A DNA stretch of 64,000 nucleotides from an uncultured Bacteroidaceae bacterium. Lineage in GTDB: Bacteria > Bacteroidota > Bacteroidia > Bacteroidales > Bacteroidaceae. Below, piece after piece: positions 35,574-43,333 of this stretch (position 1 is its first letter; each line of letters starts with the position of its first letter). The stretch spans positions 24,583-88,582 of the forward strand of contig CAJOLC010000019.1 of the NCBI GenBank assembly GCA_905235305.1, given 5' to 3'. A program made the translations under genes and the position numbers. The notes beneath the pieces were generated by a model. The model made no database searches. It saw only the letters and a program-made list of their open reading frames with translations, and was not told the DNA's origin.

Positions 35574-36281
35574 TTACTTGCTTATTAGGAAAATGGCAGG
35601 AATCTTGCTTAGGTCGGGCAGCTTCGTTTTCTTCCATTCTGCAATTGAGAGGGTTCGGATATACTCGTCATTGGTCGTGATGCCGGCAGCTATGCAGAGG
35701 CGCGTCTGAGGGCGAAGGGTGCTGACGAGCGCCTGGAACATCTTCCCGTTGCGGTAAGGTGTCTCGATGAACAGTTGAGTCTGTCCTTCTGCCCATGCTC
35801 TTGACTCGAGGGCCTTCAGTCGTTTTGCCCTATCCGAAGCATCGACAGGCAGATAGCCATTGAAGGCGAAGCTCTGTCCGCCCAGTCCGCTACTCATCAC
35901 AGCCATAATCATACTGTTCGGCCCCACAAGGGGAACAACTCGCAAGCCTTCCCGCTGGGCAATCTTTACGATGTCGGCACCTGGGTCGGCTACTGCAGGA
36001 CAACCTGCTTCGCTGATGACGCCGACAGGTTTTCCCTCGCGGAGCGGCTGCAGATACTGGCTGAACTGCTTCTCGTCGGCATGCTTGCCCATCTCGAAGA
36101 ATGTAGTGTCGTCAATGGGGAAGGCTTTGTCGGTCTGCCTGAGGAAGCGTCGAGCCGAACGGATATTCTCGACAACGAAGTGCCGGATGCCCATGATAAC
36201 CTCATGATTGTAAGGCGGCAGGACCTGTTCTATCGAGGTCTCGCCAAGCGTTACGGGTATGAGGTAGAGTGCTGCGGGCAT
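35574..36281 (-). CDS. RsmI-like 16S rRNA (cytidine-2'-O) methyltransferase
   Basis: 235 residues of the tetrapyrrole-methylase fold. It has ALYLIPVTLGET at the start and the SAM-binding VSEAGCPAVADPGADIVKIAQ. RsmI methylates C1402 of 16S rRNA in the cytoplasm. Bacteroidetes carry two paralogues of this fold. This shorter form, with an altered N-terminal loop, may be the second one (SAM-dependent methyltransferase, function less certain). Its stop lies directly before the glycosyltransferase start. Confidence 0.8.
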   Translation of the reverse strand: MPAALYLIPVTLGETSIEQVLPPYNHEVIMGIRHFVVENIRSARRFLRQTDKAFPIDDTTFFEMGKHADEKQFSQYLQPLREGKPVGVISEAGCPAVADPGADIVKIAQREGLRVVPLVGPNSMIMAVMSSGLGGQSFAFNGYLPVDASDRAKRLKALESRAWAEGQTQLFIETPYRNGKMFQALVSTLRPQTRLCIAAGITTNDEYIRTLSIAEWKKTKLPDLSKIPAIFLISK

Positions 36282-36310
36282 GGCCTTAATTGAGAATCAA
36301 GGGTTAGGAT

Positions 36311-37669
36311 TTAAGAGTTGATAGAGGCTACGATGTCTTCCGGGCGGGTGAGTTTCTGCTCGCCGCTTATCATATTCTTGAGCATCACCATTCCCGCCTG
36401 CATTTCCGTCTCGCCGGTCATGATGACGAAAGGTATGCCTTTCTGATTGGCATACTGCATCTGCTTCTTCATCTTGCTGGCATCGGGATAGATTTCGCAG
36501 CGAATGCCTTGCCTTCGGAGCTGTGAGATGATGGGGAGCGAATAGTCGGTCTCCTTCTCGCCAAAGTTGATGAAGAGCACTTGGGTTGCTGTCGTGACAG
36601 CTTCCGGGTAGAGGTTCAGCTGGTTGAGAACGTCGTAGATGCGATCTGCACCAAAGCTAATCCCTACTCCACTCAGTCCAGGCATGCCGAAGATGCCTGT
36701 CAGGTTGTCGTAGCGACCGCCTCCCGTGATGCTTCCTATCTCGACATCCAGGGCTTTCACCTCGAAGATGCAGCCCGTATAATAGTTGAGCCCGCGGGCA
36801 AGCGTCAGGTCGAGTTCGAGTTGAGAGTTTTGAGTTGAGAGTTTTGAGAGCACGTATTCCACCTCGTCTATGCCTTTCTGTCCCACCTCGCTGCCTGCCA
36901 GGGCCTGGCGCATCGTCTGTATCTTCTCTGCATTCGAGCCGCTGAGGTTGATGATGGGCTGCAGCTTCTGGATGGCTTCTTCGCTGATGCCGTCCTGGCG
37001 CAGCTCTTCGTTCACGGCGTCGAGCCCTATTTTGTCGAGCTTATCAATAGCCACCGTGATGTCGACTATCTTGTCGGCTTCGCCAATCATCTCGGCGATG
37101 CCGGAGAGAATCTTGCGGTTGTTAATCTTGATACAAACGCGGATTCCGAAGCGGCGGAACACTTCGTCGACGATTTGCATCAGTTCCACTTCGCAGAGCA
37201 GCGAGTCGCTTCCCACGACGTCGGCATCGCATTGATAGAACTCACGGTAGCGGCCTTTCTGCGGACGGTCGGCGCGCCATACGGGTTGAATCTGATAACG
37301 ACGGAAAGGCAAAGCCAGCTCCTCCCTGTGCTGCACGACATAGCGGGCGAAGGGGACTGTCAAATCGTATCTGAGACCCTTTTCGCAGAGCTGAGCAGCA
37401 AGGTGGCCCGTAGCGCCAGAGGCAAGGTCTTCGGCAGAGATGCCACGCAGGAAGTCTCCGCTGTTCAGTATCTTAAAGAGAAGTTTATCGCCCTCCTCGC
37501 CATACTTGCCCATCAGGGTCGACAGGTTCTCCATTGCAGGCGTCTCGATTTGTTCAAATCCGTAGAGCGAATAGACCTCGCGAATCGTGCCGAAGATGTA
37601 GTTGCGGCGCGCCATCTCCTGTGGTCCGAAGTCGCGGGTACCTTTGGGTATACTTGGTTTCTGTGCCAT
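36311..37669 (-). CDS. hisS: Histidyl-tRNA synthetase
   Basis: 452 residues with class II motifs: motif 2 [20 protein letters not shown], the histidine-A loop [22 protein letters not shown], and motif 3 [11 protein letters not shown]. Between VEYVLSKL and [10 protein letters not shown] the protein has STQNSQ, encoded by a 14-base tandem repeat (GAGTTGAGAGTTTT on the plus strand, 36821-36853) that looks like an in-frame insertion of intergenic-type sequence. The promoter is at 37702-37732. Confidence 0.96.
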   Translation of the reverse strand: MAQKPSIPKGTRDFGPQEMARRNYIFGTIREVYSLYGFEQIETPAMENLSTLMGKYGEEGDKLLFKILNSGDFLRGISAEDLASGATGHLAAQLCEKGLRYDLTVPFARYVVQHREELALPFRRYQIQPVWRADRPQKGRYREFYQCDADVVGSDSLLCEVELMQIVDEVFRRFGIRVCIKINNRKILSGIAEMIGEADKIVDITVAIDKLDKIGLDAVNEELRQDGISEEAIQKLQPIINLSGSNAEKIQTMRQALAGSEVGQKGIDEVEYVLSKLSTQNSQLELDLTLARGLNYYTGCIFEVKALDVEIGSITGGGRYDNLTGIFGMPGLSGVGISFGADRIYDVLNQLNLYPEAVTTATQVLFINFGEKETDYSLPIISQLRRQGIRCEIYPDASKMKKQMQYANQKGIPFVIMTGETEMQAGMVMLKNMISGEQKLTRPEDIVASINS

Positions 37670-37694
37670 GATCTGAATTACTAATAAGAGATTT

Positions 37695-37738
37695 GCGAAT
37701 GCAAAGGTACGAATAAGCGTGGGAAATACAAAGGGAAA
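37695..37738 (-). promoter_or_regulatory. Promoter cassette for hisS (inverted copy)
   Basis: On the minus strand the 44 bases are identical to the cassette at 38087-38130: TTTG (37729-37732), 19-base spacer, TACCTTTG (37702-37709). It is 33 bases before the hisS start. Confidence 0.9.
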
Positions 37739-37815
37739 GCAGAAGTTTTTCGCTATTTATCCGGGCGAAGCCCTGAGGCAAGTCGCCCAATTAGGTTAAG
37801 GGATTTGATAAAGTT

Positions 37816-38012
37816 AACGTGCCGGGTCGGGTGATTCAACGTGCCGAATTGGGTGATTCAACGTGCTGGGTCGGGTGATTCAACGTGCTGGGTCGGGTGA
37901 TTCAACGTGCTTCGTGTATTTTGGGCGCCCGCCAAAAATGTTCACGGCGCACGCCGAAAGAAACCGTAGCGCACGCCGAAAACAGTCACGGCGGCCGCTA
38001 CGAACCAAATTC
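37816..38012. repeat. Composite 22-bp-period array of two unit families
   Basis: First family: AACGTGC-type units (ACGTGCTGGGTCGGGTGATT) at 37816, 37838, 37860, 37882 and 37904. Second family: GCGCACGCCGAAA-type units at 37925, 37947, 37969 and a weaker one at 37991. Both have a 22-base period, and the second follows the first almost in phase (21 bases apart). The array lies between the two identical promoter cassettes of divergent genes. No gene is seen in 37670-38145. Confidence 0.85.
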
Positions 38013-38086
38013 CACATAGGAACGACATCCTTCGAAATATGTTACGGCAAACAAACTTCGCTCGGAAATATTAAGAAAACCCGTGA

Positions 38087-38130
38087 TTTCCCTTTGTATT
38101 TCCCACGCTTATTCGTACCTTTGCATTCGC
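38087..38130 (+). promoter_or_regulatory. Promoter cassette for the coiled-coil gene
   Basis: TTTG at 38093-38096, 19-base spacer, TACCTTTG at 38116-38123, 22 bases before ATG 38146. Identical over 44 bases to the hisS cassette on the other strand, and very close to the one at 11261. Confidence 0.9.
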
Positions 38131-38145
38131 TAAAGACTGTTAACC

Positions 38146-39168
38146 ATGCATTTCTTCAGGAAAAAAGATAAGGATGAGGGACAAAGGGCAGATGCCGGCA
38201 GCCAACAGATAGCCAAGGAGAGTCAGCCAAGTCAGCCCGTCGAAGGCGGCATAAACTTCATCATCGACGACGTCCCAACCATGCACCCCAGACGCGACAG
38301 CCGTATTCTAAACTCTACACAACTGCAACGCGTCAAGGATGCCAAGAAGCTGGCCGAGACAAAACTGGCAGGTCTGGAAGAGAACCTGGAACGCCTCAAG
38401 GCTCAACAACAATGGCTCAGACGCTATCAGGAGACTAGCATGGCCCTGGAGAGAGAGAAGAGGCACCTCTTTGAACTCAATAAGCAAAAGGCTGTGATGG
38501 CAAAGGAATCGAGCATGCTGGAACGCTACGACATGTTCGAAGGCATTCATGGCGTCTACCAGAAGCTCGCCGTGGTGAAAGAACAAATAGGCAGAGACAA
38601 GCGAGGACTGAGCCTGCTGGAACGGGAAGCCGACGGGAACAGGCAAAAGATGACAGAACAGGAGAAGAGACAAAGGCAGGCGGGGGAGCAATTCCAAAAC
38701 GCCACGACAAGTCTGCGGGACGTCGTCGACCACGTCTGCAGTGCCCAGGGACTGACGGGAAACAACGAAGCCCTTGAAGCCGAAATGGCCTTCCTGCTCG
38801 ACTATAATAATAAGGTAAAAGAGGAGACGAAGGCTCTTTCCTCCCTTATAGCAGAGAAAGAAAGGGGAACCGAAGCACTGCGAAGTGACCTGGAACGTCT
38901 CCGAAGCAAACGACAAAGCATGGAAATCCACGAAAACATGCTTTGCCATGGCGAGGCGGTCCTCTTGCAGCTCAGACATCTGGAAGACAGGGACAAGAGA
39001 CGCACCGAATTCCAACAGCGAAGCAGGCAAGCCATAAAACGTCAGGAAGAAGAGAACGAGCTGCTGAGCAAGACTTTCTCACAGTTCCAGGACCTCGTCT
39101 CCATGACAGAAACAGCAGAGGCCGAGCTGAGCATGCACCGCTCGTACATTCAGGGCAGGGACGGCTGA
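38146..39168 (+). CDS. Coiled-coil protein, N-terminal part of split SbcC-like hook
   Basis: 340 residues. A short basic, disordered start (MHFFRKKDKDEGQRADAGSQ) is followed by almost continuous coiled coil rich in Leu, Glu, Arg and Gln (for example LAETKLAGLEENLERLKAQ). No Walker A or other ATPase motif is found. The frame ends with TGA at 39166-39168, and the next frame starts in the overlapping ATG (TGATG). Adding one G in the GCAGGGAC stretch would fuse both into a roughly 910-residue protein, so this is either one frameshifted gene or two coupled genes. Confidence 0.75.
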   Translation: MHFFRKKDKDEGQRADAGSQQIAKESQPSQPVEGGINFIIDDVPTMHPRRDSRILNSTQLQRVKDAKKLAETKLAGLEENLERLKAQQQWLRRYQETSMALEREKRHLFELNKQKAVMAKESSMLERYDMFEGIHGVYQKLAVVKEQIGRDKRGLSLLEREADGNRQKMTEQEKRQRQAGEQFQNATTSLRDVVDHVCSAQGLTGNNEALEAEMAFLLDYNNKVKEETKALSSLIAEKERGTEALRSDLERLRSKRQSMEIHENMLCHGEAVLLQLRHLEDRDKRRTEFQQRSRQAIKRQEEENELLSKTFSQFQDLVSMTETAEAELSMHRSYIQGRDG

Positions 39169-40880
39169 TGCTTCAGGAAAGAGCCCTCATGCTGAAAGGC
39201 CGCAGGCAAATGCTGCTCTCAGCCCTCTCCCTCTGGAGACGCATCAGCACGGGCTACGAGAGTATCGAAGAGAAGAGTAAGAAGGTGACCCAGCTTCGGC
39301 TGCACATACAACACCTGGAAGATGGTGTCCACAACCTGGAAGAACAGGCAGGAAAAGCAGGAAGACTCTGCAAGGAAAAGGAATATACCTACCTTCTGAG
39401 CAAAGGTCAGGACATCATTCAGCTGCGTGCCGACCTCAAGGAAGGCGTCAGCTGCTCTGTTTGCGGCGCAACGCATCACCCCTATCACAGCGACACGATA
39501 CTCGACCAAAGCAAGCTCATAGGCGAAATGAAGACCGACTATGAGATGCTTGCCTCGGAAGCAAATGCAAAGGCTCAGCAGCTCGCGGAAGCACAAACCG
39601 AGCTGGCAACCGCATTGGGTCAGCTCAGCGCAGAAGAGGAAGCACTCAACACCATCCGAATCAGGCAGAACGAGGACACGTTGGAGTGGAAACTCTACTC
39701 CAGTCTCGACCCTACCTTTGCCGAATGCTCTGAGAGTACGAATCTCGACGCAAGGACTGCCTTGATTCGTCAATTCATCGAGAATGTCAGCCGAGATGCA
39801 GAACAGGCTGAGAAGGAACTCGAGACCTTCACCTTTCACCAAAGCAGCATCGCCAAAATCAGCGAGGAACTTCAGAAGCTCGAACAGAAGAAGAGTGAAG
39901 TGAATGTCCGCCTGAGCGAACTAAACACCGGCCTGCAAGTGCTGAGCCGCGAGGTGGAACAAATAGGCCAACGGCTCGAGAGCATCAATAAACAGTTCAC
40001 CCGTCTCTACGAAAACATGATGCAGGCAGTCACCATCAAGGACTGGTACACCATTTGGCAGAGGAATCCCGAGCAGCTCTACGAGCAGATACAAAAGCTC
40101 GTCACGGATTGGTTCTCCACAGAAAAGGACATCGCAGAGAAGCAAGCCATCCTCGACACAGAGAATGCAAACCTCGAAGGGATGAGACTATTGCTGCAAT
40201 CCCTCACGAGAACCATGGCTGTCACTCAAAAGCGTGCAGAAGTCGTGGAAGGACGAAAATCAGAGAATCTCAAGGCATACCAGCAATTGATTCCGGACAT
40301 GAATGCCAAGGGCCTGCATCAGAAACATCTTCAGATTGTGAGAGAAGCCGGGGAACGTCTCGAGAAAGAACGGGAGTCATTGGCTGGCATTCGCCATGAC
40401 AACGATATGATGCAGGGCCGGCACGACTATTATCTGGAACATATTGCAAGGTTGGAAGGCGAGCAGAAGGAACTCGGAGAGAGACTCGACCTGTGGATGC
40501 ATGCTTTCAACCTGCAACATCCGCCTGTCCAACTGAACGAGCTTGACGATGTCTTTGCTGACGGGAAGGATTGGAGCAAGATTCGGAACCACCTGAAACA
40601 GATGAACAAGGAAATGCTCTTGTGTCAGGCAAAGGTAGAAGACCTGAACAGCCGCCTCATTGCTCTCGACACGGAAGACGGGCGTTGCAGTATGTTGACG
40701 CCTGACATTCAGGAGAATATCGCTGCCAAACAGCAGACCCTGACCAAGCAAAGAAGTGAAACGATGATGTTGATTGCCCGTCTGTCGGTTCAGCTTGAAG
40801 ACCACGAACGTGCTCTCTCGGCAGAACGCAACTCCGCAGAAATGTCGGCACGCAACCTGCCTGAAATCAACCTGGCTTAA
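39168..40880 (+). CDS. Coiled-coil protein with zinc-hook motif, C-terminal part
   Basis: About 570 residues from ATG 39168. It is coiled coil again, interrupted near residue 100 by CSVCGATHHPYHSD, which matches the CxxC hook where SbcC/Rad50 coiled coils dimerise through zinc (typically CPxCG...HP). The C-terminal half is more coiled coil (for example QKHLQIVREAGERLEKERES). It ends without Walker B, signature or D-loop motifs, so this would be a hook and arm without the ATPase heads. No sbcD-like nuclease gene is adjacent. Confidence 0.75.
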   Translation: MLQERALMLKGRRQMLLSALSLWRRISTGYESIEEKSKKVTQLRLHIQHLEDGVHNLEEQAGKAGRLCKEKEYTYLLSKGQDIIQLRADLKEGVSCSVCGATHHPYHSDTILDQSKLIGEMKTDYEMLASEANAKAQQLAEAQTELATALGQLSAEEEALNTIRIRQNEDTLEWKLYSSLDPTFAECSESTNLDARTALIRQFIENVSRDAEQAEKELETFTFHQSSIAKISEELQKLEQKKSEVNVRLSELNTGLQVLSREVEQIGQRLESINKQFTRLYENMMQAVTIKDWYTIWQRNPEQLYEQIQKLVTDWFSTEKDIAEKQAILDTENANLEGMRLLLQSLTRTMAVTQKRAEVVEGRKSENLKAYQQLIPDMNAKGLHQKHLQIVREAGERLEKERESLAGIRHDNDMMQGRHDYYLEHIARLEGEQKELGERLDLWMHAFNLQHPPVQLNELDDVFADGKDWSKIRNHLKQMNKEMLLCQAKVEDLNSRLIALDTEDGRCSMLTPDIQENIAAKQQTLTKQRSETMMLIARLSVQLEDHERALSAERNSAEMSARNLPEINLA

Positions 40881-40935
40881 ATCTTAAATAAGTATAAACT
40901 TGAACTCTTGACACTCTACTGTAAACTATTTTTCG

Positions 40936-40943
40936 TACCTTTG
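40936..40943 (+). promoter_or_regulatory. -7 promoter motif for the BSP-queC unit
   Basis: TACCTTTG, 48 bases before ATG 40991, in the context TTTTTCGTACCTTTGCAG. No clear -33 TTTG at consensus spacing. Confidence 0.5.
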
Positions 40944-40990
40944 CAGTCGAATCGACATTTTATCTACATTCTTAAGTAACATACATTCAC

Positions 40991-41809
40991 ATGAGACGTA
41001 CACTCACTCTCTTCATTGCTGCCAGCTTTGCCATCGGAAGTCAGGCGCAAGCGCTTTACAAGGGCACCAAGTACCACGCTCCAATCAAGGTGGAGAAGAA
41101 ATGGAAAGGATACAACCCGGGAGATGTTGAATTCCACGACGAATCTCCTTCCTCGGAAGGCTCTATGATATATCACAACATCATTCCCGAGCCTGCACCA
41201 TACATCCAGGAGAATGCTCTTCGGGTTCTTCAGACACTGTATTGGGGGCCTAAAGACAAGAATGTGCCTCGCTTGAAGCGCATTATCTACACGATTAAAG
41301 ACTATGACGGTATCAGCGAGAAGTATGGAAACGGCGACTATGTCGGCATTCGCTACAGCACAAAATGGATCGAGCGATGCTTCGCCGGCAATGATACCTT
41401 GCGACTTGACTATGAGACACGCGGGGTTCTCTATCACGAGCTTACCCATGCTTACCAGCTTTCTCCCGAAGGATGTGGGCAATACGATGGCAAGAGCGAG
41501 TACTGGCTCTTCATCGAGGGACTGGCCGACGCTGTTCGCGTGGCATGTGGATGTTTCGACCAGGACTTCAGCAGTAAGGACCGCACACGTGGCGACTCAT
41601 GGCGCAAGGGCTATCGTGTGACCGGTTATTTCCTCTACTGGCTGCAACTTAATAAGGACAAGGACTTCATCCGCAAGTTTAATCGCTCTGCAGTTGAGCT
41701 GAATCCCTGGTCGTGGGACAGGGCGATGAAGCACATTCTTGGCGACAAGCCAGAGAACACGACTGATGCCCTGTGGGATGAATACCAAAAAGCTGTCGGC
41801 GACAAATGA
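40991..41809 (+). CDS. Secreted basic secretory protein-family metallopeptidase
   Basis: 272 residues with a signal peptide ([20 protein letters not shown]). The peptidase-like core carries the zinc motif HELTHAYQ (HExxH) near residue 148 and the downstream region [14 protein letters not shown], as in the plant BSP family (PF04450) and its bacterial members. It probably degrades protein outside the inner membrane. Its stop overlaps the queC start (ATGA), a surprising pairing with a cytoplasmic tRNA-modification gene. Confidence 0.85.
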   Translation: MRRTLTLFIAASFAIGSQAQALYKGTKYHAPIKVEKKWKGYNPGDVEFHDESPSSEGSMIYHNIIPEPAPYIQENALRVLQTLYWGPKDKNVPRLKRIIYTIKDYDGISEKYGNGDYVGIRYSTKWIERCFAGNDTLRLDYETRGVLYHELTHAYQLSPEGCGQYDGKSEYWLFIEGLADAVRVACGCFDQDFSSKDRTRGDSWRKGYRVTGYFLYWLQLNKDKDFIRKFNRSAVELNPWSWDRAMKHILGDKPENTTDALWDEYQKAVGDK

Positions 41810-42462
41810 GTAGCGCTCTCGTAGTTCTTTCCGGGGGGCAGGACAGTACGACCTGTCTCTTCTGGGCTCTCAAGCACTTCGACGAAGTGAGAGCTCTCAG
41901 CTTCCGCTATGGGCAGAGGCATGTAGTAGAGGTGGACATTGCAAGACAGCTGTGCGAGGAAGCAGGCGTTCCATGGGAATGCATGGATATCAGCTTCATC
42001 TCTCAGCTCAGCCCTTTGTGCAGTTTAACGAATACAGAACTCGACGTCGAAGCAGAAAAGAAGGAGGGCGACCCTTATCCCACGACATTTGTGCCTGGCA
42101 GGAACCTCTTCTTCATCTCTGTCGCCGCCATATATGCCCACAATCACGGCATCTTTGATGTCATCACGGGCGTAGGGCAGGCTGATTTCAGCGGCTATCC
42201 CGACTGCAGGGACGGGTTCATCAAAAGCCTGAACACGACGCTCAACCTTGCTATGGACGAGCAGTTTCGCCTGCATACTCCACTGATGTGGCTCGACAAG
42301 GAGCAGACATGGGCACTTGCCGACGAGCTGGGCGTGCTCGATACTGTCCGATACCGTACGCTGACCTGCTACAACGGCATTGTGGGCGATGGCTGCGGAC
42401 ACTGCCCGTCCTGCAAACTGCGTCGCGAGGGGCTGCAGAGGTTCTTAAGTCACAAGGCATGA
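41806..42462 (+). CDS. queC: 7-cyano-7-deazaguanine synthase
   Basis: 218 residues. The N-type ATP pyrophosphatase loop is [15 protein letters not shown], and the C-terminal zinc knuckle is [14 protein letters not shown]. It converts 7-carboxy-7-deazaguanine to preQ0 with ATP and ammonia, on the way to queuosine. Four-base overlap with the peptidase gene upstream; queF follows after 31 bases. Confidence 0.95.
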   Translation: MSSALVVLSGGQDSTTCLFWALKHFDEVRALSFRYGQRHVVEVDIARQLCEEAGVPWECMDISFISQLSPLCSLTNTELDVEAEKKEGDPYPTTFVPGRNLFFISVAAIYAHNHGIFDVITGVGQADFSGYPDCRDGFIKSLNTTLNLAMDEQFRLHTPLMWLDKEQTWALADELGVLDTVRYRTLTCYNGIVGDGCGHCPSCKLRREGLQRFLSHKA

Positions 42463-42493
42463 CCGAATATCACAAAACCAATAACTTCAAGAG

Positions 42494-42946
42494 ATGGATT
42501 CATTAAAGGCATTAGGCAAGAAGAGCGAGATTCCCCGTGACTACGACCCGGGAGTGCTGGAAGCATTCGAGAACAAACACGTCGAGAACGATTACTGGGT
42601 GCGTTTCAACTGCGCAGAGTTCACGACGCTCTGCCCCATTACAGGTCAGCCGGACTTCGCAGAGATTCGTATCAACTACCTGCCCGACAAGAGAATGGTG
42701 GAGAGCAAAAGCCTGAAGCTCTACCTCTTCTCGTTTCGCAACCACGGCAGCTTCCACGAGGACTGCGTCAACACCATCATGAAGGACCTCATCGCCCTCA
42801 TGAATCCCAAGTACATCGAAGTGCTCGGCATCTTCGTTCCCCGTGGTGGCATCAGCATCTACCCCTATGCAAACTACGGCCGGCCTGGCACGAAGTACGA
42901 GGAGATGGCACAATATCGGATGCTCCATCACGACATCCAAATGTAA
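42494..42946 (+). CDS. queF: NADPH-dependent preQ0 reductase
   Basis: 150 residues, the short unimodular form. The active-site Cys is in [13 protein letters not shown], the QueF motif is [20 protein letters not shown], and the Cys/Asn of DCVNTI follow. It reduces preQ0 nitrile to preQ1 amine for queuosine. It is the last gene of its unit, followed by a hairpin terminator. Confidence 0.95.
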   Translation: MDSLKALGKKSEIPRDYDPGVLEAFENKHVENDYWVRFNCAEFTTLCPITGQPDFAEIRINYLPDKRMVESKSLKLYLFSFRNHGSFHEDCVNTIMKDLIALMNPKYIEVLGIFVPRGGISIYPYANYGRPGTKYEEMAQYRMLHHDIQM

Positions 42947-42957
42947 AGATTCTTTCA

Positions 42958-42986
42958 CAAGCCGCCTTCTCAGACGGCTTTTTTTG
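42958..42986 (+). terminator. Terminator after queF
   Basis: AAGCCG at 42959-42964 pairs with CGGCTT at 42975-42980 around a ten-base loop, followed by TTTTT. Confidence 0.75.
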
Positions 42987-43126
42987 TGTCCGGCGGCACT
43001 TTCCTACCCTCGGAGCAAAATATGAGCTTAAATCGCGTTTTGCTTTGCCAGCGGGCTTTTCAGAGGTCGACACGGACGGTGAGAAGCAAACAAAGTATCA
43101 TCCCGACCGGTGATACTGGCAAAATC

Positions 43127-43300
43127 GGCACAAGAATATGGCGAAAACGACACGTCTCTGCGCCCGACGTCACACGAGGAATTGGCAAAGATCTCGTGTC
43201 GCGTTTGCAAAGATGACGTGTGAAGTCTTGGCACGACACCCGTCGAGCTCGCGTGCATCTCACGTCTCGCGACTCAGAACGACGTGAAATGCGTGTTTTT
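43127..43300. repeat. Degenerate 22-bp-period array (ACGTG cores)
   Basis: Units start at 43149, 43171, 43193, 43215, 43237, 43259 and 43281, 22 bases apart. The sequence is poorly conserved beyond a CACG/CGTG-type core (GACACGTCTC, CACACGAGG, CTCGTGTCG, GACGTGTGA, CTCACGTCT, GACGTGAAA). It lies between convergent queF and DPP IV, and no gene is seen in 42947-43333. Confidence 0.7.
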
Positions 43301-43333
43301 TTGTCAAGATTTTTCCGGAGAATTCTCAGCGCA

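Noticed and set aside
41806-42946. preQ1 riboswitch ahead of queC
   Set aside because: queC starts inside the stop codon of the peptidase gene and I see no preQ1 aptamer consensus upstream of either gene.
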